Assembly: GCF_000759445.1 (NCBI RefSeq)
Contig: NZ_JRMB01000002.1
Span: 1,178,001-1,242,000 of the forward strand
Length of the DNA: 64,000 nucleotides
From: Pseudomonas lutea
GTDB lineage: Bacteria > Pseudomonadota > Gammaproteobacteria > Pseudomonadales > Pseudomonadaceae
Direction: 5' to 3'
The notes below the pieces were generated by a model. The model did no database searches, had not been told where the DNA came from, and saw nothing but the letters and a program-made list of their open reading frames with translations. A program made the position numbers and the translations under genes. This document shows, one piece after another, positions 40,679 to 52,339 of this stretch; position 1 is the stretch's first letter; every line of letters starts with the position of its first letter.

Positions 40679-40781
40679 AGGAAATCCCCCCACAACACAC
40701 GCCAGTAAAATGATGGCATCGTCTTATAAATGGATTCACAGCAAGGGTCGTGCCGCAGCGCAGCGCAGTTTTCAACAGGCA

Positions 40782-40813
40782 AAACAAAGGGCCGCCGAGG
40801 CGACCCTTTGTTT
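40782..40813 (-). terminator. Terminator after purA
   Basis: AAACAAAGGG (40782-40791) pairs with CCCTTTGTTT (40804-40813), with a T-run after it on the minus strand. It starts 17 bp past the purA stop. Confidence 0.85.
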
Positions 40814-40829
40814 GTGTTTCAACGACTTA

Positions 40830-42176
<1,347 letters not shown>

Positions 42177-43364
42177 TCAAGAGGCCAGCGGCAGTACTTG
42201 CCAAAACTCGCCTTGCTGAATCAATTGCCGGTCGCAGTCGGCGTCTTTTGCCGCCGAAACCGGTTGTCCTGGCAGCGCCTGGACCACACGTTGACCGTCG
42301 GCACGCAGCTGGCAAACCTTTCGCCACAATGCTGCATCGGTGCTGTCGGGCATCCAGATACCACCCGATGGCAGCTCGATCTGCGCTCGACCTCGCGTCA
42401 CCAGAGTCTTCAAATCAGTGGAAAAGCCCGTTGCCGGGCGGGCGCGACCGAAATCGGCACCGATGTCATCGTAACGGCCGCCCTGAGCGATCGACTGACC
42501 GACACCCGGCACGAATACCGCGAACACCACACCCGTGTGGTAGTGGTAGCCGCGCAACTCGCCGAGGTCAAAATACAACGGTAGCTCAGGAAAACGAGCC
42601 GAAAGGCGTTCGGCAATTTCCTGCAGATCATCCAGCGCTTCAATGACAGGCGCCGGCGCGGCCGCCAAACGGTCGCGCGCCTGGGCGAGCACCGTGCGGT
42701 CACCGCACAGATCAACCAGCGCCCGCAGCATGCCGGCCAAATCGGCGGGTAGACCTTCGGTCAACGCAATGACCTCGTCGATGGCTTTGCGCTGCAGTGC
42801 ATCAAACAGCTGCTGCTCGACTTCGCCAGACAAGCCGGCAGCGCGAGCAAGGCCACGGTAGATTCCCACGTGCCCCAGATCCATGTGGACATCAGGAACG
42901 TCCGCCAACTGCAGCATCGCCAGCATCAAACTGATGACCTCGACGTCACTGCTCGGACTTGCATCGCCGTACAGCTCGGCGCCTAGCTGGATCGGGCTGC
43001 GAGAAGACGACAGCGCACGCGGCTGCGCATGCAACACGCTGCCAGCGTAGCAGAGCCGGCTCGGGCCTTCGCGACGCAGAGTGTGTGCGTCAATGCGTGC
43101 GACCTGCGGAGTGATGTCCGCGCGAAAGCCCATCTGCCGACCCGATTGCGGATCGACGACCTTGAAGGTGCGAAGATCCAGATCCTGGCCCGCACCTGTG
43201 AGCAGTGATTCGAGGTATTCGATGTGCGGGGTCACGACGAATTCGTAGCCCCAGCTCTGAAACAGATCCAGCACCTGACGACGCGCGACTTCAATGCGCG
43301 CAGCTTCCGGCGGCAGTACTTCTTCGATGCCATCCGGCAGCAGCCAGCGGTCAACCGTTGCCAT
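42177..43364 (-). CDS. hisZ: ATP phosphoribosyltransferase regulatory subunit HisZ
   Basis: A 395-residue HisRS-like protein that lacks tRNA-charging function and serves as the regulatory partner of the short HisG. The opening [19 protein letters not shown] and class-II motif 2 region ([17 protein letters not shown]) are typical. It is needed for histidine biosynthesis in bacteria with short HisG such as Pseudomonas. hisZ-purA is the conserved order in the genus. Confidence 0.95.
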   Translation of the reverse strand: MATVDRWLLPDGIEEVLPPEAARIEVARRQVLDLFQSWGYEFVVTPHIEYLESLLTGAGQDLDLRTFKVVDPQSGRQMGFRADITPQVARIDAHTLRREGPSRLCYAGSVLHAQPRALSSSRSPIQLGAELYGDASPSSDVEVISLMLAMLQLADVPDVHMDLGHVGIYRGLARAAGLSGEVEQQLFDALQRKAIDEVIALTEGLPADLAGMLRALVDLCGDRTVLAQARDRLAAAPAPVIEALDDLQEIAERLSARFPELPLYFDLGELRGYHYHTGVVFAVFVPGVGQSIAQGGRYDDIGADFGRARPATGFSTDLKTLVTRGRAQIELPSGGIWMPDSTDAALWRKVCQLRADGQRVVQALPGQPVSAAKDADCDRQLIQQGEFWQVLPLAS

Positions 43365-43546
43365 TACGCCTTTCCCCTATGATCCGGGCGGCCGGCCCTT
43401 GGGCAAGCCTTGAGTGAAGCAGACAGCATTCTGCGGACGCGGGCATGGAAAAGTCCCGTGCCTGATGCGCCGCGTTAAGGTGAACACCGTCCTCGAAAAA
43501 ACTGCCGCGCACGGAACACGCCACGGCCAATCAATCGTGCAGACGC

Positions 43547-43570
43547 AAAAAAGCCGGGAATTTCCCGGCT
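43547..43570 (-). terminator. Terminator after hflC
   Basis: AGCCGGGAA (43552-43560) and TTTCCCGGCT (43561-43570) form a tight stem, with an A-run before it that is a T-run on the minus strand. It separates the hfl operon from hisZ-purA. The rest of 43365-43653 holds the hisZ upstream region and no gene. Confidence 0.85.
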
Positions 43571-43653
43571 GCCGCATCATACACACGTTTCGTCGCGCGA
43601 TCACCCCGACGGGCTGTTTTGCCGCCCGGCGGGATGATCATGTGCTGATGCGA

Positions 43654-44523
43654 TTACGGCTTGGCTTTTTCCAGATAGCGGAAGAACTCGCTGCTTGGGT
43701 CCAGCACCATCACGTCGCTTTTGTTCGCGAAGCTTTCACGGTAGGCGCGCAGGCTGCGATAGAACGCATAGAACTCCTGATCCTGACCGTATGCCTTCGA
43801 ATAGATCGCAGCCGCTTGAGCATCACCGTCACCACGCGCCTCTTCAGACTCGCGATACGCTTCGGCGAGCAATACACGACGCTGACGATCGGCGTCGGCA
43901 CGGATGCCTTCTGCCAGTTCGTTACCCTTGGCGCGATGCTCACGCGCTTCACGCTCACGCTCGGTGCTCATCCGCTCGAACACGCTGCGGTTGACTTCCT
44001 TCGGCAGATCGATGGCCTTGACCCGCACATCGACGACCTCGATGCCCAGCTCTTTGCCGGCCATGGTGTTAAGCGAAGCGGTGATGTCAGCCATCAACGC
44101 GTCACGCTCACCCGAGACGACCTCGTGCAGGGTACGTTTACCGAACTGGTCACGCAGACCCGATTCCAGACGACGCGACAAGCGCTCATCGGCAATCTGC
44201 TTCAGGCCCGATGTCGCGGTATAGAAACGCTCAGCGTCCTTCACGCGCCATTTGGCATAGGCATCTACCATGACGGCTTTCTTTTCCAGCGTCAGAAAAC
44301 GCTGAGTCGGCGCGTCGAGGGTCATCAGTCGACCATCAAACTTGCGCACCTGGTTCACGTAAGGAATCTTCACGTGCAGGCCAGGTGAGACGTCGGCCTG
44401 AACAACACGACCAAACTGCAGCAACACCGCACGCTCGGTCTGAGCGACGATATAGAAGCTGTTCCATGCGACCACAGCCAGCACGACACAGACAATCAGG
44501 GCCACCAGAGATTTATTGCTCAT
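43654..44523 (-). CDS. hflC: FtsH-regulating membrane protein HflC
   Basis: A 289-residue SPFH/band-7 protein with one N-terminal membrane helix (about 6-25: LVALIVCVVLAVVAWNSFY) and a periplasmic SPFH domain, then a coiled coil. With HflK it forms the large periplasmic-facing cage around the FtsH protease. Opening block AQTERAVLLQFGRVV. Its ATG overlaps the hflK stop by one base, giving coupled synthesis. Confidence 0.95.
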   Translation of the reverse strand: MSNKSLVALIVCVVLAVVAWNSFYIVAQTERAVLLQFGRVVQADVSPGLHVKIPYVNQVRKFDGRLMTLDAPTQRFLTLEKKAVMVDAYAKWRVKDAERFYTATSGLKQIADERLSRRLESGLRDQFGKRTLHEVVSGERDALMADITASLNTMAGKELGIEVVDVRVKAIDLPKEVNRSVFERMSTEREREAREHRAKGNELAEGIRADADRQRRVLLAEAYRESEEARGDGDAQAAAIYSKAYGQDQEFYAFYRSLRAYRESFANKSDVMVLDPSSEFFRYLEKAKP

Positions 44524-45701
44524 CAGCGAGTCTCCCTAGTGCGCGTGTCGCGTTGCTGCTGCATATCCGCAGCTCTGGAGCCTGGATCAACGACAGGAGC
44601 AGCAGTGCTGCCGCCAGACGAAGTGGAACCGTTACGGCTGCTATCGATCATTTTGTCCAACGGCAGATAAAGCAGGTTGTTCTGACCTTTGTCGCCGGTC
44701 ACAAGCACCTTGCTGGTGTTACTGAAGACCTCCTGCATGGTGTCCAGATACAGACGCTCACGCGTGACCTCCGGCGCCTTGCGGTACTCGGTGACCAGCT
44801 TGGTGAAGCGGTCCGCCTCACCCTTGGCCCGCGAGACCACTTCGTCACGATAACCGTTGGCATCTTCCACAATGCGCTGAGCCTGCCCACGAGCTTCCGG
44901 GATCACGCCGTTGGCATAGGTTTCAGCCTGGTTGCGCGAACGTTGCTCGTCCTCACGTGCGCGGATCACATCGTCAAACGCTTCCTGGACTTCACGCGGC
45001 GCCGCAGCGCTCTGAACGTTGACCTGGGTGACGGTGATGCCGGTCCGGTAGGTGTCGAGGAAACGCTGCAGGCGCTCCTTGATTTCGCTGGCCATGAGTT
45101 CACGACCTTCAGTCAGCACCTGATCCATCGCAGTAGAACCGACGACGTGCCGCAGGGCACTTTCGGTCGCATGCTGCAAGCTGACTTCAGGCTGATCAAC
45201 GTTCAGCACGAAGTCCTGCAGATTGGTGATCTTGTATTGCACGGTGAGCGGCACCTCGACGATGTTTTCGTCTTCGGTGAGCATCTGACCCTGCTTGCTG
45301 TAAGCACGCTCGCGCGTCACGTTCTCGAGATATTTGCGATCAAACGGCGGGAAATAAACGTTCAGACCCGGCCCTACGGTTTCGTAGTATTTGCCGAAGC
45401 GCAGCACAACAGCCTGCTCCTGCTCGTCGACCACATAGATGGCGTTGTACAGCCAGATCGCAAGCAGCACGACCAGACCGATGCCGAGCAGACCCAGACC
45501 ACCGCCCTTGCCCGAACGACCGCTGCTGCCGCCGCCATCGCCACTGCGTTTCTTACCACCACCGAACAACCCATTCAGGCTTTCCTGCAGCTTACGGAAG
45601 GCCTCGTCGAGATCCGGTGGCCCCTTGCGGTCGCCGCCCTTGCGCTTACCACCCCAAGGATCCTGATTATTCGAGTTGCCACCCGGCTCATTCCAAGCCA
45701 T
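44523..45701 (-). CDS. hflK: FtsH-regulating membrane protein HflK
   Basis: A 392-residue SPFH protein. The Gly/Asn/Lys-rich cytoplasmic N-terminus (MAWNEPGGNSNNQDPWGG) is followed by a Gly/Ser segment, one membrane helix (LGLLGIGLVVLLAIWLYNA) and the SPFH domain (VDEQEQAVVLRFGKYYETV). The C-terminus is Ser/Thr/Gly-rich. ATG 45701 with GGAGA five bases upstream is chosen over the frame's upstream starts. Partner of HflC. Confidence 0.95.
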   Translation of the reverse strand: MAWNEPGGNSNNQDPWGGKRKGGDRKGPPDLDEAFRKLQESLNGLFGGGKKRSGDGGGSSGRSGKGGGLGLLGIGLVVLLAIWLYNAIYVVDEQEQAVVLRFGKYYETVGPGLNVYFPPFDRKYLENVTRERAYSKQGQMLTEDENIVEVPLTVQYKITNLQDFVLNVDQPEVSLQHATESALRHVVGSTAMDQVLTEGRELMASEIKERLQRFLDTYRTGITVTQVNVQSAAAPREVQEAFDDVIRAREDEQRSRNQAETYANGVIPEARGQAQRIVEDANGYRDEVVSRAKGEADRFTKLVTEYRKAPEVTRERLYLDTMQEVFSNTSKVLVTGDKGQNNLLYLPLDKMIDSSRNGSTSSGGSTAAPVVDPGSRAADMQQQRDTRTRETR

Positions 45702-45797
45702 AGCGCTCTCCATCTGATAAAGCAAAGACGCGCCCACGGCGCGCCGACCAATGCTACAGAATGCCCGTCATAGCGGTACAACCGCTTTGTCAGGCTT

Positions 45798-47099
45798 TTA
45801 TTGCAAAGTGTGTTGCTCGATGAATTCCAGCGGCTGCAGTCCTTCGCGACTCACCAGGCGATTGAATTCAACTCGGGGTAAACGTACAGCCAGAAGGCTC
45901 TGCCCTTCTTCGTCATGCTCTTCGCTCTGCACCGCACCCAGCTTGAAAAACTGGGCACGCAGCCGGGCAAATTGTTGTGTCAGCCGCAACGTTCCTACAA
46001 AGAGGTCATTACCCAACACCTCGGCAATGGCCTGCTTGAGCAAATCCAGACCACGCCCGTCACGGGCAGAGACCCAGACCCGCTGCGGCTTGCCATCGGC
46101 ATCTCGCTGGATCTGAGGCTCAACCCCCTCAAGCAGATCGAGTTTGTTATAGACCTCAAGCATCGGCAAGTCCTGGGCACCAATCTCACCCAATACCACC
46201 ATGACCTGCTCGATCTGCTCCAGACGCTCGGGCTCGTGAGAGTCGATCACATGGAGCAAAAGGTCGGAGTTGCTGGACTCTTCGAGCGTAGCTCGAAAGG
46301 CCTCGACCAGCTTGTGCGGCAGATGACGGATGAAACCCACCGTATCGGCCAGCACGATCGGACCAAGGTCGTTTATCTCAAGACGACGCAGAGTCGGGTC
46401 GAGGGTCGCAAACAGCTGATCGGCTGCGTAGACGTCGGAGTCGGTCACCGCATTGAAGAGCGTTGACTTGCCGGCGTTTGTATAGCCGACGATCGAAACC
46501 GTAGGGATATCGGCACGGGAGCGGCCGCGGCGGGCCTGATCCCGCTGACTGCGGACTTTTTCAAGCCGGCCTTTGATCTGGCGTAAACGCACACGCAACA
46601 GACGACGGTCGGTCTCGAGCTGCGTTTCACCCGGACCGCGCAGGCCGATACCGCCGCCCTGGCGCTCAAGGTGAGTCCAGCCTCGCACCAGACGCGTGCT
46701 CATGTGCTCAAGCTGGGCCAGTTCGACTTGCAGCTTGCCCTCATGAGTACGCGCGCGTTGCGCAAAGATATCCAGGATCAAACCCGTACGGTCAAGCACG
46801 CGGCACTCGAACACGCGTTCAAGGTTGCGTTCCTGACTGGGGGTCAAAACATGGTTGAAGATGACGATATCTGACTTTTCGGTTTTGACCAGGTCACGCA
46901 ACTCCTCGACCTTGCCGCTACCCACCAGATACTTGGCCGTCGGACGGTGCCTGGGCACGTTGACGAACGAGACGATGTCGGCGCCTGCCGACAGCGCCAG
47001 CTCCCGGAACTCCTGCGGATCTTCGCGCGCCTCAGGGTCCTGACCATCCAAGTGAACGAGTATGGCCCGTTCACCACCACTGTGGCGCTCAAAGAACAA
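45798..47099 (-). CDS. hflX: Ribosome-associated GTPase HflX
   Basis: A 433-residue GTPase that splits stalled ribosomes. N-terminal HflX domain, Gly-rich linker (GGGIGLRGPGETQLETD), G-domain with Walker A VGYTNAGKSTLFN, DTVGF and NKLD, and a C-terminal region after about 370. It follows hfq with a gap of 12 bp (47100-47111), as in E. coli. Confidence 0.96.
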   Translation of the reverse strand: MFFERHSGGERAILVHLDGQDPEAREDPQEFRELALSAGADIVSFVNVPRHRPTAKYLVGSGKVEELRDLVKTEKSDIVIFNHVLTPSQERNLERVFECRVLDRTGLILDIFAQRARTHEGKLQVELAQLEHMSTRLVRGWTHLERQGGGIGLRGPGETQLETDRRLLRVRLRQIKGRLEKVRSQRDQARRGRSRADIPTVSIVGYTNAGKSTLFNAVTDSDVYAADQLFATLDPTLRRLEINDLGPIVLADTVGFIRHLPHKLVEAFRATLEESSNSDLLLHVIDSHEPERLEQIEQVMVVLGEIGAQDLPMLEVYNKLDLLEGVEPQIQRDADGKPQRVWVSARDGRGLDLLKQAIAEVLGNDLFVGTLRLTQQFARLRAQFFKLGAVQSEEHDEEGQSLLAVRLPRVEFNRLVSREGLQPLEFIEQHTLQ

Positions 47100-47111
47100 A
47101 GCAGACTCCTA

Positions 47112-47372
47112 TCAGGCGTTACCTGGCTCGGCGTCAGCCTGTTCGGATTCGGAAGCGCTAGGCAGACGAATTGGGCGAACAGGAACGACAGTCGAGATAG
47201 CGTGTTTGTAAACCATTTGGCTGACCGTGTTCTTCAGCAAAATAACGAACTGGTCAAAAGATTCGATAGTGCCTTGCAGCTTGATACCGTTTACCAGATA
47301 GATCGAAACCCCAACCTTTTCTTTACGCAAAGTGTTCAGGTAAGGGTCTTGTAGCGAATGCCCTTTTGACAT
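47112..47372 (-). CDS. hfq: RNA chaperone Hfq
   Basis: 86 residues. Sm1 motif in [21 protein letters not shown], Sm2 [10 protein letters not shown], and a short acidic tail ([14 protein letters not shown]). It forms hexamers that bind small RNAs and, in Pseudomonas, Crc-dependent A-rich targets. ATG 47372 ([13 protein letters not shown]) with AGGAG upstream. The gene lies 90 bp after miaA. Confidence 0.98.
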   Translation of the reverse strand: MSKGHSLQDPYLNTLRKEKVGVSIYLVNGIKLQGTIESFDQFVILLKNTVSQMVYKHAISTVVPVRPIRLPSASESEQADAEPGNA

Positions 47373-47462
47373 GTGCCGCACTCCTTTAAGGATCAATAGA
47401 ATAATTTCGAAAACGTTGGCTTGGGCCGTTACCCCCCAAGGATAGACGGCTATTGCAAGGAC

Positions 47463-48434
47463 TCAGCTCAATATGGAGACCGACCCCAGGTATTTCAAGG
47501 CGCGTGGCAGATTGTCGCAAGCCAGGCTGTCCAGCCAGTGCAGATCCTGCCAGCTGCGCAGCCATGTAAACTGCCTCTTGGCCAGCTGGCGCGTGGCGAT
47601 GACGCCCCGCTCCTGCATCTCGTCCCAAGTCAGTCTGCCGTCCAGGTGATCCCAGACCTGGCGATACCCTACAGCTCTTATGGACGGTAAATTCGAGTGC
47701 AGATCACCCCTCGAACGTAGCGCTAAGACCTCTTCAACAAACCCTTCATCAAGCATTTGCCTGAAACGAACAGCAATTCGGTCGTGCAGCACCTTGCGAT
47801 CCGTCGGAGCAATGGCGAGATTTGCGACAGTATAGGGCAATTGATGACGCCCCGAAGCGCTCGCTTGAGCACTTTGCTCAGTTTGTTGCTGACGGTGCGC
47901 TGTCATGCTCATGCCGCTGACCCTGAAGACCTCCAGCGCGCGAACCAGCCGCTGAGGATCGTTTGGGTGAATTCTGGCTGCCGACACCGGATCGATGCTC
48001 GCCAACTCGTCGTGCAAGGCCTGCCAGCCTTGACTGGCCGCTTGCGCTTCGATTTGCGTACGAATTTCAGGGTCGGCGGCAGGCATATCGGCCAACCCTT
48101 CCAATAGAGCCTTGAAATACAACATCGTGCCGCCCACCAGCAGAGGAATTTTTCCTCGGCTGGTAATTTCAGCCATCGCCTGCAAGGCATCGGCACGAAA
48201 CTCCGCCGCAGAATAGCTCTGGCTCGGATCGAGAATATCGATCAACCGATGCGGATACTCGTCCAGAAGCGCTTTGGATGGTTTGGCAGTGCCAATGTCC
48301 ATGCCACGATAAACCAGTGCAGAGTCGACGCTGATCAGCTCGCATGGCAGCACTTTAGTCAGCTCGATGGCCAGATCGGTTTTGCCCGCGGCGGTCGGCC
48401 CCATCAGAAAGATGGCCGGAGGTAGACTGCTCAT
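47463..48434 (-). CDS. miaA: tRNA dimethylallyltransferase MiaA
   Basis: A 323-residue enzyme that adds the isopentenyl group to A37 of tRNAs reading UNN codons. P-loop [14 protein letters not shown] at about 12-25, then [18 protein letters not shown] with the catalytic Asp and the swivel domain. C-terminal [12 protein letters not shown] motif. Its ATG overlaps the mutL stop by one base. Confidence 0.97.
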   Translation of the reverse strand: MSSLPPAIFLMGPTAAGKTDLAIELTKVLPCELISVDSALVYRGMDIGTAKPSKALLDEYPHRLIDILDPSQSYSAAEFRADALQAMAEITSRGKIPLLVGGTMLYFKALLEGLADMPAADPEIRTQIEAQAASQGWQALHDELASIDPVSAARIHPNDPQRLVRALEVFRVSGMSMTAHRQQQTEQSAQASASGRHQLPYTVANLAIAPTDRKVLHDRIAVRFRQMLDEGFVEEVLALRSRGDLHSNLPSIRAVGYRQVWDHLDGRLTWDEMQERGVIATRQLAKRQFTWLRSWQDLHWLDSLACDNLPRALKYLGSVSILS

Positions 48435-50419
48435 CAGCGACCGCGCAGGAACAGTTTGTCCAGATCATCCAGACCCAACTGGGTCCAGGTGGGCCGTCCA
48501 TGGTTGCACTGACCGCTGCGCTCGGTGTTTTCCATATCACGCAGCAGGCCGTTCATTTCCGGAATGGCCAGCCGGCGGTTGGCGCGAATGGCACCGTGAC
48601 ATGCCATGGTGCCGAGCAACTCATTCATGTGCGCCTGGACACGGTCGCTCGTGCCGTACTCCATCAGGTCACTCAGTACGTCATGTACCAGCCGATTTGC
48701 TTCGGCCTGTTTGAGAAGCGCGGGAATCTGTCGAATCGCCAGGCTTTCAGGGCCAAGACGCTGCAATTCAAAGCCCAACTGCTGGAAAATTGCCATGTGC
48801 TCTTCGGCGCAGTCTGCCTCACGCTGGCTGACTGCAATTGATTCGGGCACCAATAGAGGCTGGCCACTCAGGCCTTCGCTGGCCATCGCGATCTTCAGGC
48901 GCTCGTACATGATTCGCTCGTGAGCCGCGTGCATGTCGACCAGCACCAGCCCGTGGGCGTTTTCAGCGAGGATATAAATGCCTTTGAGCTGTGCCAAGGC
49001 ATACCCCAAGGGCGGAACATCGCCCTGGGAATCTGGCAGCGCAACAGCGCCAGTAACTGGAGGTGCAGAGGCGCCCGGCAACGGGGCAAAGAATTCGCTG
49101 TACGCGGCGCGCGCCTCTTCAGCAGGCAGCACCGATGACGGCCGTGGCGTGTACTGGTATTGATAGCCCGCGCCACTGCCAGAGCCGGGCGCGGAACCGG
49201 CCGGTGTATTCCAGGCCTGCCCCTGCGGGGTTTCCAGCACGCTATTGGCCAGGCGCATTTCGCCCTGCGGCCCGAACTCGCCGGCGTCCGGCCCGGTCGG
49301 CCGCACCAGCGCCGTGACAGAGGTCGTTCCGGCGAGCTGATTTTCAGGCCTGACCTCACCAAGTGCTCGGTGCAGCGTGCCGTAAAGAAAATCATGAACC
49401 ATGCGCCCGTCGCGGAAGCGCACCTCATGCTTGGTGGGATGGACGTTGACGTCTACCACCGCAGGATCAACTTCAAAAAACAACACGAACGTAGGGTGAC
49501 GGCCATTGAACAGCACGTCGCGATAAGCCTGCCGAACCGCATGGGCAACCAGTTTGTCGCGCACGGCACGGCCATTCACGAAGAAATATTGCAAGTCGGC
49601 CTGGCTGCGAGAGAAGGTTGGCAGCCCCACCCATCCCCACAACTTCAAGCCGTTGCGTTCAACCTCAATGGGCAGTGCCTGCTCCAGGAAGCCAGGGCCG
49701 CAAATCGCCGAGACGCGTCGCGCCCTCGCCACATCATCCCGGGCCTCATGCAGGCTCAAAACGGTTTTGCCGTTATGGCGCAAATGAAAGGCGACGTCGA
49801 AACGCGCCAGCGCCATGCGCTTGATCACTTCCTGCAAATGGTCAAATTCGGTTTTTTCGGCCTTGAGAAACTTGCGCCGCGCAGGGGTGTTGAAAAACAG
49901 GTCCCGCACTTCGACGGAGGTGCCAACAGGATGCGCAGCCGGCTGAACCCGCGAGGCCATGTCTCGGCCTTCGGTCTCGACCTGCCAGGCCTGATCGGCA
50001 TCGCGGGTCCGAGACGTCAGGGTCAGGCGCGCCACAGAGCTGATCGACGCCAGCGCCTCACCGCGAAAACCAAGGCTCATCACCCGCTCAAGGTCTTCCA
50101 GGTCGCGAATCTTGCTGGTGGCATGTCGCGCCAGGGCGAGGGGCAGGTCATCTGAAGAAATACCGCCCCCGTCGTCACGCACGCGCAGCAACTTGATGCC
50201 GGCCTGTTCGACGTCGACATCAATGCGCCGCGCGCCGGAGTCGAGGCTGTTCTCCAGCAGTTCCTTGATGACCGAGGCCGGTCGTTCGACGACCTCGCCC
50301 GCTGCAATCTGGTTGGCCAGTCGGGGGCTCAGCAGCTGAATGCGTGCAGCCTCCGCAGCAGGCGCTTCGGCGCTTACATCAATGTCGAGCTCTTGATCGC
50401 CGAGCAGCAGGTCAGTCAC
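48434..50419 (-). CDS. mutL: DNA mismatch repair protein MutL
   Basis: A 661-residue GHKL ATPase that links MutS to strand removal. Starts with a 25-residue extension before [20 protein letters not shown]. ATPase motifs: [28 protein letters not shown] Pro/Gly/Ser linker (about 370-450) leads to the dimerisation domain. This carries [12 protein letters not shown], the metal-endonuclease motif D(Q)HA-x2-E-x4-E with Met in place of Gln. Pseudomonas uses endonuclease-type MutL with no MutH. Overlaps amiB by 4 bp. Confidence 0.96.
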   Translation of the reverse strand: MTDLLLGDQELDIDVSAEAPAAEAARIQLLSPRLANQIAAGEVVERPASVIKELLENSLDSGARRIDVDVEQAGIKLLRVRDDGGGISSDDLPLALARHATSKIRDLEDLERVMSLGFRGEALASISSVARLTLTSRTRDADQAWQVETEGRDMASRVQPAAHPVGTSVEVRDLFFNTPARRKFLKAEKTEFDHLQEVIKRMALARFDVAFHLRHNGKTVLSLHEARDDVARARRVSAICGPGFLEQALPIEVERNGLKLWGWVGLPTFSRSQADLQYFFVNGRAVRDKLVAHAVRQAYRDVLFNGRHPTFVLFFEVDPAVVDVNVHPTKHEVRFRDGRMVHDFLYGTLHRALGEVRPENQLAGTTSVTALVRPTGPDAGEFGPQGEMRLANSVLETPQGQAWNTPAGSAPGSGSGAGYQYQYTPRPSSVLPAEEARAAYSEFFAPLPGASAPPVTGAVALPDSQGDVPPLGYALAQLKGIYILAENAHGLVLVDMHAAHERIMYERLKIAMASEGLSGQPLLVPESIAVSQREADCAEEHMAIFQQLGFELQRLGPESLAIRQIPALLKQAEANRLVHDVLSDLMEYGTSDRVQAHMNELLGTMACHGAIRANRRLAIPEMNGLLRDMENTERSGQCNHGRPTWTQLGLDDLDKLFLRGR

Positions 50420-51843
50420 GGCTCACCCGCCAGTTCCGCGCTGGGAATCCTGAGTTGCTGACCGACTTTCAATTCGTCGGAGCTCATGTGGTTGACCGCA
50501 CGGATCATCGGCATGGTCATGTCGTAGCGCGCAGCGATCATGCTCAGCGATTCACCGGGCCGCACCGTATGCTCGCGGGGACCCATGGCCAGCTTTCCGT
50601 TATCCCGTAGCCAGGCAATGTAGGTCCCTTGCGGCGGATTCTGCTGGAAGAACTGTTTCACGCCAGCCGTGATCGAGCGCGCCAAGGCTTGCTGATGGCT
50701 CGCACCTTCCAGCTTGTTGGCTTCGGCGGCATTGGAGATGAAACCCGTCTCGACCAGGATCGACGGAATATCGGGCGACTTGAGCACCATAAAGCCAGCT
50801 TGCTCGACCCGGGACTTGTGCAGTGACGTAACCCGCCCGATGTTGGTCAAGACCTTCTGCCCGACGTTGAGGCTCGACGTCAGCGATGCGGTCATGGACA
50901 AATCCAGCAATACGCCAGCGAGCATGCGGTCCTTGTCGTCCAGGCTCACGGCGCCGGCGCCACCGATCAGGTCGGAACGGTTCTCACTGTCGGCCAGCCA
51001 GCGCGCCGTTTCTGACGTCGCGCCGCGCTCGGACAAGGCGAACACCGAAGCGCCAAACGCCGCCGAAGAGGGCGCTGCGTCAGCGTGAATGGACACGAAC
51101 AGATCAGCACCCTTGGCCCGAGCGATTTCCGTGCGTTTACGCAGCGGGATGAAGTAGTCGCCGGTACGCGTCAGCTCGGCGCGGTAACCTTTCTCGCCAT
51201 TGATCTGGCGCTGCAACTCCTTGGCAATTGCGAGCACGACGTTCTTTTCTTTCTCGCCTCTGCCACCGGAAGCGCCCGGGTCTTCCCCGCCGTGCCCGGC
51301 ATCAATGACAACGACGATGTCTCGTTTGCCATTAGGCACCGGGGTGAGTTTGATTTCAGGCTTGGACGGGGAGATTGGCACCGCAGGCGTCGCGGGAGCC
51401 GCCGCCGCAGGTGTATCGGCAATGGAAGGCGCGGGGTTGGCATCCGCGGCGTTGTCGTACAGATCGACCACCAGACGATTGCCGTATTGCTGATTGGGCG
51501 CAAGTGTGAAGCTTTTCGGCGTCACTGCCTTTTTCAGGTCGATGACTACGCGCAAATCGTCGGGGGTGCGCTGAGCGGAGCGCATGCTGGTGATCGGGGT
51601 GTTGGCTGTCGGCACATTCAGCGCACCGCCGAGGGTAGCGCCATTGATATCGATGACCAGACGATCAGGAGATTGCAGGGTGAAAACGCTGTGCTGAACA
51701 GGCCCGGACAGGTCGAAAACCAACCGAGTGTTATCCGGAGCACGCCATAAGCGGACACTTCGTACCTGTGAAGCGGCCAACGCGTCGACAGCCAGTGTCG
51801 CCATCAGCAGTCCAATCACAGTAACCAGCGCGCGCATGCGCAT
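50416..51843 (-). CDS. amiB: N-acetylmuramoyl-L-alanine amidase AmiB
   Basis: A 475-residue secreted cell-wall amidase that splits daughter cells. Signal peptide (about 1-24, [20 protein letters not shown]), AMIN domain (about 30-130), Pro/Ala linker, the zinc amidase domain with [13 protein letters not shown] and the catalytic ETGFISN block, and a C-terminal LysM repeat ([17 protein letters not shown]) for peptidoglycan binding. ATG 51843 has GGGG at six bases; ATG 51855 is an alternative. Follows tsaE after 25 bp. Confidence 0.94.
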   Translation of the reverse strand: MRMRALVTVIGLLMATLAVDALAASQVRSVRLWRAPDNTRLVFDLSGPVQHSVFTLQSPDRLVIDINGATLGGALNVPTANTPITSMRSAQRTPDDLRVVIDLKKAVTPKSFTLAPNQQYGNRLVVDLYDNAADANPAPSIADTPAAAAPATPAVPISPSKPEIKLTPVPNGKRDIVVVIDAGHGGEDPGASGGRGEKEKNVVLAIAKELQRQINGEKGYRAELTRTGDYFIPLRKRTEIARAKGADLFVSIHADAAPSSAAFGASVFALSERGATSETARWLADSENRSDLIGGAGAVSLDDKDRMLAGVLLDLSMTASLTSSLNVGQKVLTNIGRVTSLHKSRVEQAGFMVLKSPDIPSILVETGFISNAAEANKLEGASHQQALARSITAGVKQFFQQNPPQGTYIAWLRDNGKLAMGPREHTVRPGESLSMIAARYDMTMPMIRAVNHMSSDELKVGQQLRIPSAELAGEP

Positions 51844-51868
51844 ACCAAACCCCATATCTATTGAATGT

Positions 51869-52339
51869 CTATTTGAATTCCGGCGCCAAAGCGGCACACC
51901 ACGTCTCGCCACGCGAGCTTTTTGGGCTCAGGGTCAATGTCCGACCCTCATCACGCGGCCTTATGGTAATGATCAGGTCGGGCTTTGGCAAAAAGCCTGC
52001 ACCCAGATTGGGCCACTCGATCAGACAAAGAGCGTCGCCCTCGAAGTAGTCCCGGATGCCGAGGAATTCTAGCTCTTCCGGGTCAACAAGTCGGTAGAGA
52101 TCAAAGTGATACGCGCGGTTTCTCCCAATTTCGTAAGGTTCTACCAACGTAAATGTAGGACTTTTGACCGCGCCGGCATGCCCCAGCCCGCGGATAATGC
52201 CTCGGGACAATGTGGTCTTGCCCGCCCCCAAGTCACCCTCCAGAAAGATAATCCCATTGCTTTCAGTCACTTGGGCGATACGTGCGCCGAATTGGGTCAT
52301 GGCTTCTTCACCCATGAGGTCCAGGGTTAACTCAGACAC
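51869..52339 (-). CDS. tsaE: tRNA threonylcarbamoyladenosine biosynthesis ATPase TsaE
   Basis: A 156-residue P-loop protein, LEGDLGAGKTTLSRGI at about 33-48, with the conserved HFDLYRL. It drives the TsaB-TsaD cycle for t6A37 in tRNA. Start MSELTLDLMGEEAM. The gene's first 13 bases overlap the end of nnr. Confidence 0.95.
   Translation of the reverse strand: MSELTLDLMGEEAMTQFGARIAQVTESNGIIFLEGDLGAGKTTLSRGIIRGLGHAGAVKSPTFTLVEPYEIGRNRAYHFDLYRLVDPEELEFLGIRDYFEGDALCLIEWPNLGAGFLPKPDLIITIRPRDEGRTLTLSPKSSRGETWCAALAPEFK

Noticed and set aside
40679..40780. Search for a FliA promoter before the chemoreceptor
   Set aside because: The best candidate matches only four of eight -10 bases, so no sigma-28 site is claimed.
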